From contig NZ_NESL01000008.1 in assembly GCF_003063435.1 (NCBI RefSeq), positions 62,001-126,000 on the forward strand: a DNA stretch of 64,000 nt. Direction: 5' to 3'. Source of the DNA: Limnohabitans sp. 2KL-1. Its GTDB lineage: Bacteria; Pseudomonadota; Gammaproteobacteria; Burkholderiales; Burkholderiaceae_C. The notes under the pieces are model-generated. The model made no database searches. It had not been told where the DNA came from and saw nothing but the letters and a program-made list of their open reading frames with translations. A program made the translations under genes and the position numbers. Below, in pieces: positions 60,011 to 64,000 of this stretch (its first letter is position 1; each line of letters begins with the position of its first letter).

Positions 60011-61942
60011 ATGATGGCTGAACACGACGAATCCTTGCTGGCCCAGGTGGCTGCGCTTCCGGCTTTGCCGGGGGTTTACCGTTATTTTGATGCGCAAGGC
60101 AACGTGCTGTATGTCGGCAAGGCCAAGCAGCTCAAGAAGCGCGTGTCCAGCTATTTCCAGAAAGACCACGGCGGCACGCGCATCGGTCACATGGTGAGCA
60201 AGATCGCCCGCATGGAGACCACGGTGGTGCGCTCCGAGGCCGAGGCGCTGCTGCTCGAAAACAACCTGATCAAGACGCTGAGCCCGCGCTTCAACATCTT
60301 GTTCAGGGACGACAAGACCTATCCCTACCTCAAGCTCACGGGCAACGGCACGCTGTTTTTGAAGGCTGTGGACGGCGCGCCCGAGCCGCAGACCTTTCCA
60401 CGCGTGGCGTATTACCGGGGTTCGGTCGAAAAAAAACACCGCTACTTTGGACCGTTTCCCAGTGCCTGGGCGGTGAAAGAGTCGATCCAGCTATTGCAAA
60501 AGGTGTTTCGCCTGCGCACCTGCGAAGACACGGTGTTTGCCAACCGCACCCGGCCTTGCTTGCTGTACCAAATCAAGCGTTGCTCGGGCCCGTGCGTCAA
60601 TTTGATCAGCCCGCAGGCCTATGCCGACGATGTGCAACACGCCGAGCGCTTTTTGAAGGGCGAAACCCAAGCGTTGTTGCAAGAGATGGAAGCGCGGATG
60701 ATGGCGCACGCCGAGCGGCTGGCGTTTGAGCAGGCCGCCGAGGTGCGCAATCAGATGACGGCGCTGTCCCGGGTGCTGCACCAGCAGTCGGTGGACACGG
60801 GCACCGACACCGATGTGGACATTCTGGCGGTGCGGGTGCAGGGCGGGCGTGCCTGCGTCAACCTGGCCATGGTGCGTGGCGGGCGGCATTTGGGGGACCG
60901 AGCGTACTTTCCGGCCCATGTGGAAGACGCCCATGCCCTGCAGTCGGTCGAGGACGATGGCCAAACCCAAGTGCCGGTGGAGGTTCAGGTGCTCGAAGCT
61001 TTCATGGCGCAGCATTACATCGGCATTCCGGTGCCTGCGGCCCTGATCACCAGCGTGGCGGTGGACAAAGGCTTGGTTGCAGCGCTGTCGCAGCAAGCCG
61101 GCTACAAGATCGCTGCCGTGCACAACCCGCGTGAGCAGCGCAGGGTGTGGTTAGAGATGAGCGAGAAAAACGCCGACATCCAGTTGGCCCGGCTTTTGGC
61201 CGAAGAAGGCTCTCAGCAGGCCCGCACCCGGGCGCTGGCCGACGCACTTGATTTGGCCCCTGACGAACTGGATGCGTTGCACATTGAGTGTTTTGACATT
61301 TCGCACACGGCGGGCGAGAACACCCAGGCCTCTTGCGTGGTGTTTCGTCAGCACAAGATGCAAAGCAGCGAATACCGCCGCTACAACATCGAGGGCATCA
61401 CGCCCGGCGACGATTACGCCGCCATGCGCCAGGTGCTGATGCGCCGCTACGGCAAACTGGCCGAGGCTTTGCGCAGCGCCGAAGGCACCGCCCGCTTGCC
61501 CGATCTGGTGCTGATTGACGGCGGCAAGGGCCAGGTCTCGATGGCCAAAGAGGTGTTTACCCAATTGGGTCTGGATTTGTCACGCATCGTGGGCGTCGAA
61601 AAGGGGGAAGGCCGCAAGGTAGGTCTGGAAGAGCTGGTGTTTGCCGATGGCCGCGAGAAGGTCTATTTGGGCAAGGATTCGGCCGCCCTCATGCTGGTGG
61701 CCCAAATACGTGACGAGGCACACCGCTTTGCCATCACCGGCATGCGGGCGCAGCGGGCCAAGGTGCGCATGGGCGGCAGCAAAATCGAGGAGATCCCCGG
61801 CATCGGCCCGCGCAAACGGGCCAAATTGCTCCAGCGTTTTGGGGGTGTGCGCGGCGTGGAAAGCGCCAGCGTGGAAGACCTGCTGGGCGTGGAGGGCATT
61901 TCACGCGAGTTGGCCGAGAGCATTTACAACGCCCTGCATTGA
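60011..61942 (+). CDS. uvrC: UvrABC excinuclease subunit C
   Basis: Makes both incisions in nucleotide excision repair. It is 643 aa. An N-terminal GIY-YIG nuclease ([20 protein letters not shown]), a UVR motif near residues 215-240 ([20 protein letters not shown]), the RNase H-like domain ([30 protein letters not shown]) and C-terminal helix-hairpin-helix pairs ([19 protein letters not shown]) are in normal order. The start ATG at 60011 is at the homology start; the frame upstream overlaps earP and is not used. Confidence 0.97.
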   Translation: MMAEHDESLLAQVAALPALPGVYRYFDAQGNVLYVGKAKQLKKRVSSYFQKDHGGTRIGHMVSKIARMETTVVRSEAEALLLENNLIKTLSPRFNILFRDDKTYPYLKLTGNGTLFLKAVDGAPEPQTFPRVAYYRGSVEKKHRYFGPFPSAWAVKESIQLLQKVFRLRTCEDTVFANRTRPCLLYQIKRCSGPCVNLISPQAYADDVQHAERFLKGETQALLQEMEARMMAHAERLAFEQAAEVRNQMTALSRVLHQQSVDTGTDTDVDILAVRVQGGRACVNLAMVRGGRHLGDRAYFPAHVEDAHALQSVEDDGQTQVPVEVQVLEAFMAQHYIGIPVPAALITSVAVDKGLVAALSQQAGYKIAAVHNPREQRRVWLEMSEKNADIQLARLLAEEGSQQARTRALADALDLAPDELDALHIECFDISHTAGENTQASCVVFRQHKMQSSEYRRYNIEGITPGDDYAAMRQVLMRRYGKLAEALRSAEGTARLPDLVLIDGGKGQVSMAKEVFTQLGLDLSRIVGVEKGEGRKVGLEELVFADGREKVYLGKDSAALMLVAQIRDEAHRFAITGMRAQRAKVRMGGSKIEEIPGIGPRKRAKLLQRFGGVRGVESASVEDLLGVEGISRELAESIYNALH

Positions 61943-61987
61943 GTTCTTGGCCCATCAGCCCACGAAAACCCCGTTTGGCGTGCCACA

Positions 61988-62566
61988 ATGAAGCCCATGT
62001 TTTTCACGATTCCCACCATCATGACCTGGACGCGCATTGTCGCGATCCCTTTGATCATTGGCGTGTATTACCTGCAGAGCCTGACGGTGGAAACCCAAAA
62101 CATGATCGCCACGGTCATGTTCGTGCTCTTTGCCATCACCGACTGGCTGGATGGTTATCTGGCCCGCAAGCTCAACCAGACCTCGGCTTTTGGTGCCTTT
62201 TTAGACCCGGTGGCCGACAAGTTTTTGGTGTGTGCGGCCTTGCTGATTTTGGTGCACATGAACCGGGTGCATGTGCTGATTGCCTTGGTCATCATCGGCC
62301 GCGAGATTGCCATTTCTTCGCTGCGCGAGTGGATGGCCCAGATTGGCGCGGGTAAGAGTGTGGCGGTGCACATGGTGGGCAAGCTCAAGACCACAGTGCA
62401 GATGGTGGCCATTCCATTCCTGCTTTACGACGGCATGTTGTTTGGCGTGATCGATACCCGCATTTGGGGCGCGGTGTTGATCTTGATCGCGGCCGTGCTG
62501 ACCATCTGGTCCATGGTTTATTACATGCAAAAGGCCCTGCCTGAAATCCGGGCACGGGTGAAATGA
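61988..62566 (+). CDS. pgsA: CDP-diacylglycerol-glycerol-3-phosphate 3-phosphatidyltransferase
   Basis: First committed step to phosphatidylglycerol, at the inner membrane. The 192-aa protein carries the CDP-alcohol phosphotransferase motif: ITDWLDGYLARKLNQ, then FGAFLDPVADK, matching D-G-x2-A-R-x8-G-x3-D-x3-D. Four to five membrane helices are present. The start is either ATG at 61988 or 61997. It follows uvrC, the same order as in many proteobacteria, and overlaps the EamA gene by four bases. Confidence 0.95.
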   Translation: MKPMFFTIPTIMTWTRIVAIPLIIGVYYLQSLTVETQNMIATVMFVLFAITDWLDGYLARKLNQTSAFGAFLDPVADKFLVCAALLILVHMNRVHVLIALVIIGREIAISSLREWMAQIGAGKSVAVHMVGKLKTTVQMVAIPFLLYDGMLFGVIDTRIWGAVLILIAAVLTIWSMVYYMQKALPEIRARVK

Positions 62567-63474
62567 CCGATTCTCAAGAAACCACGGCCTGGATCAAGGC
62601 CATGCCCGTCGTGTTCGTGCTGATCTGGAGCACCGGTTTCATCGTCGCCCGTTACGGCATGCCGCATGCGCCGCCGTTCAGTTTTTTGCTGGTGCGCTAC
62701 CTGCTCTCCATTTTGTGTTTTTTGCCCTGGATTGTGCTGGCCCGCGTCAAGTGGCCGCAAAGTCGGTCGCAGTGGCTGCACCTGGCGGTCACGGGCATCT
62801 TGATGCATGCGGGCTACCTGGGCGGCGTGTGGGCTGCGGTGAAGGCGGGCATGGGCTCGGGTTTGTCGTCCCTGATCGTGGGCTTTCAGCCGGTGCTCAC
62901 CGCCATTTGGTTGTCTTACAGCTTGCGCGGCTCGGACCAACCGGGCGTGTCGCGCCGCCAGTGGTTGGGCTTGTTGCTGGGTTTTGCGGGCCTGCTCATG
63001 GTGGTCTGGCGCAAGCTCACTTTGGGCTCACCCATGGATCACGTCACGCCCGTCAACATGGCCTTTGCCATCGGGGCGCTGCTGAGCATCACCATCGGCA
63101 CGCTTTACCAAAAACGCTTTGTGCAGCCTTGCGATGTGCGTTCGGCCAACGCGGTTCAGCTGTTGGCGGCGTTCGCCGTGACCGTGCCGCTGGCTTGGGC
63201 AGAGCCAGAGGCCATGCGATGGAATGCCGAGTTGGTCGGTGCCATGGCCTGGTCGGTGCTGGGGCTGACCTTGGGCGGCAGCTCTTTGCTTTACATGCTG
63301 ATCCAGCGCGGTGCTGCCGCGTCAGTGACCAGCCTGATGTACATGGTGCCCCCCACCACAGCCATCATCGCCTGGCTTCTGTTTGGGGAGACCATCACCG
63401 CTGCCACCTTGGGTGGAACGGCCCTTACGGCGCTGGGGGTGAGCTTGGTGGTGCGACCTGCTCGGCCGAGTTGA
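62563..63474 (+). CDS. EamA/DMT-family transporter
   Basis: A 303-aa protein with ten membrane segments in two EamA repeats (VFVLIWSTGFIVARYGMPHA in the first, and MAWSVLGLTLGGSSLLYMLI then PTTAIIAWLLFGETITAATL in the second). Such proteins export amino acids or metabolites; the substrate is unknown. It starts in the pgsA stop and converges with the LysR gene, whose last 50 bp overlap its 3' end. Confidence 0.9.
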   Translation: MTDSQETTAWIKAMPVVFVLIWSTGFIVARYGMPHAPPFSFLLVRYLLSILCFLPWIVLARVKWPQSRSQWLHLAVTGILMHAGYLGGVWAAVKAGMGSGLSSLIVGFQPVLTAIWLSYSLRGSDQPGVSRRQWLGLLLGFAGLLMVVWRKLTLGSPMDHVTPVNMAFAIGALLSITIGTLYQKRFVQPCDVRSANAVQLLAAFAVTVPLAWAEPEAMRWNAELVGAMAWSVLGLTLGGSSLLYMLIQRGAAASVTSLMYMVPPTTAIIAWLLFGETITAATLGGTALTALGVSLVVRPARPS

Positions 63475-64000
63475 CCGACTTCCAGGGTTCTTCACGCAGC
63501 CGAGAGGTCAGAAACTCTTGCAGCAGCCGCAGACGCCAGGGCATTTGCGTGCGGTAAGGTGCCAGCCAGTGAATGTCTGCGTCGTGCATGGCGCAGTCCG
63601 GCAACACCCGCACCAGCTGGCCTGAGGCCATTTGCGGGGCGATGTCCCACAAGCTGCGCAGCATGATGCCGTAGCCCGCCATGCACCAGTCGCGCACCAT
63701 TTCGCCCGAATTGCTGGAAAGCGGGCCTTGCACCCGCAGGTGTCGTGTCCGGCTTGAACCTTCTTGCAGCTGCCATTGGTCAAAGTGCTGACCTTGGCCC
63801 GTATCCCCTCCGTTTTCCCTGACCACCAGACAGGCGTGCGTGACCAGCTCGTCCAGTGTGCGAGGTGTGCCATGCCGCTGCAGGTAGCCGGGGGCGGCCA
63901 CCAGCACCCGCTGGTTGGTCACCAGCTTGCGTGATATCCATTCGGCTGCGATGTGGGCGGGCGGGTTCCATAACCAGATGGCGGCGTCAAAACCTTCACC
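63425..64000 (-). CDS. LysR-family regulator, C-terminal part (runs off the window)
   Basis: 192 codons of the effector-binding domain of a LysR-type regulator, with the N-terminus beyond the window end. Visible blocks are GEGFDAAIWLWNPPAHIA, TNQRVLVAAPGYLQRHGTP, the region around SSNSGEMVRDWCMAGYGIML and LAPYRTQMPWRLRLLQEFL. The helix-turn-helix is not present here. The last 50 bp overlap the 3' end of the EamA gene on the other strand. The target is unknown; it may control a divergent neighbour outside the window. Confidence 0.88.
   Translation of the reverse strand, partial: GEGFDAAIWLWNPPAHIAAEWISRKLVTNQRVLVAAPGYLQRHGTPRTLDELVTHACLVVRENGGDTGQGQHFDQWQLQEGSSRTRHLRVQGPLSSNSGEMVRDWCMAGYGIMLRSLWDIAPQMASGQLVRVLPDCAMHDADIHWLAPYRTQMPWRLRLLQEFLTSRLREEPWKSVNSAEQVAPPSSPPAP

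Overview
The window is chromosomal DNA from a high-GC betaproteobacterium, most likely of the order Burkholderiales and close to Comamonadaceae (Limnohabitans- or Rhodoferax-like). The family placement is inferred from gene content: a phasin, Bug/TctC transport, an EF-P carrying Arg32 together with EarP, and hemP-exbD-exbB-tonB. No rRNA is present to confirm it. Coding density is high and many neighbouring genes share 4-base ATGA stop/start overlaps.

Region 1 (1-9.8 kb) is topoisomerase IV plus accessory DNA. An insert of about 2.7 kb lies between parE and parC. It holds an AbrB/PIN toxin-antitoxin pair, a scrap of a pRiA4b ORF-3-like gene, a restriction/methylase-type protein cut off after its nuclease domain, and a Bro-N protein whose stop codon overlaps the parC start. 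Behind parC is a patchwork with three copies of a ~98-bp hairpin repeat, an orphan ribbon-helix-helix antitoxin-like gene, a methyltransferase, a membrane protein, a doubly frameshifted vapBC pair and a diverged second copy of the parC 3' end.

Region 2 (9.9-22 kb) holds a periplasmic CX10C-repeat protein, a Kazal-like protein, tag, tRNA-Gly, tRNA-Cys, a MarR-like regulator, cupin, aminotransferase, FKBP, GST, a 56-aa basic protein, MAPEG, tRNA-Leu, a UMF1-type transporter, murI, class I fumarase and a UPF0114 protein. Region 3 (22-34.5 kb) is central and stress metabolism: acs, a Bug-type binding protein, gamma-glutamyltransferase, an HD hydrolase, Phd/RelE, an SDR, cfa, ahpC and ahpF. REP-like hairpins are scattered between these genes.

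Region 4 (34.5-42.3 kb) is an iron-uptake block: hemP, exbD, exbB, tonB (with a 12-unit hexamer repeat), an FMN alpha-hydroxyacid oxidase, a PiuC-type dioxygenase, a TonB-dependent siderophore receptor and a ferric-iron binding protein behind a good Fur box. Region 5 (42.3-49.8 kb) has a patatin lipoprotein, a phasin and a tightly coupled operon of HDAC-like amidohydrolase, thioesterase, nitroreductase, fused LivH-LivM permease, LivG and LivF. Region 6 (49.8-64 kb) has pncB, an ion antiporter, a 2-hydroxyacid dehydrogenase, rmuC, an MFS carrier, a LOG protein, the earP-yeeE-yedE-efp cluster, uvrC, pgsA, an EamA transporter and the 3' part of a LysR gene.

No complete new defence system was found. 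The most interesting features are the island coupled to parC, the duplicated parC tail with its repeat family, the REP-like family, the HDAC/Liv operon and the YeeE/YedE pair inside the EF-P modification cluster.
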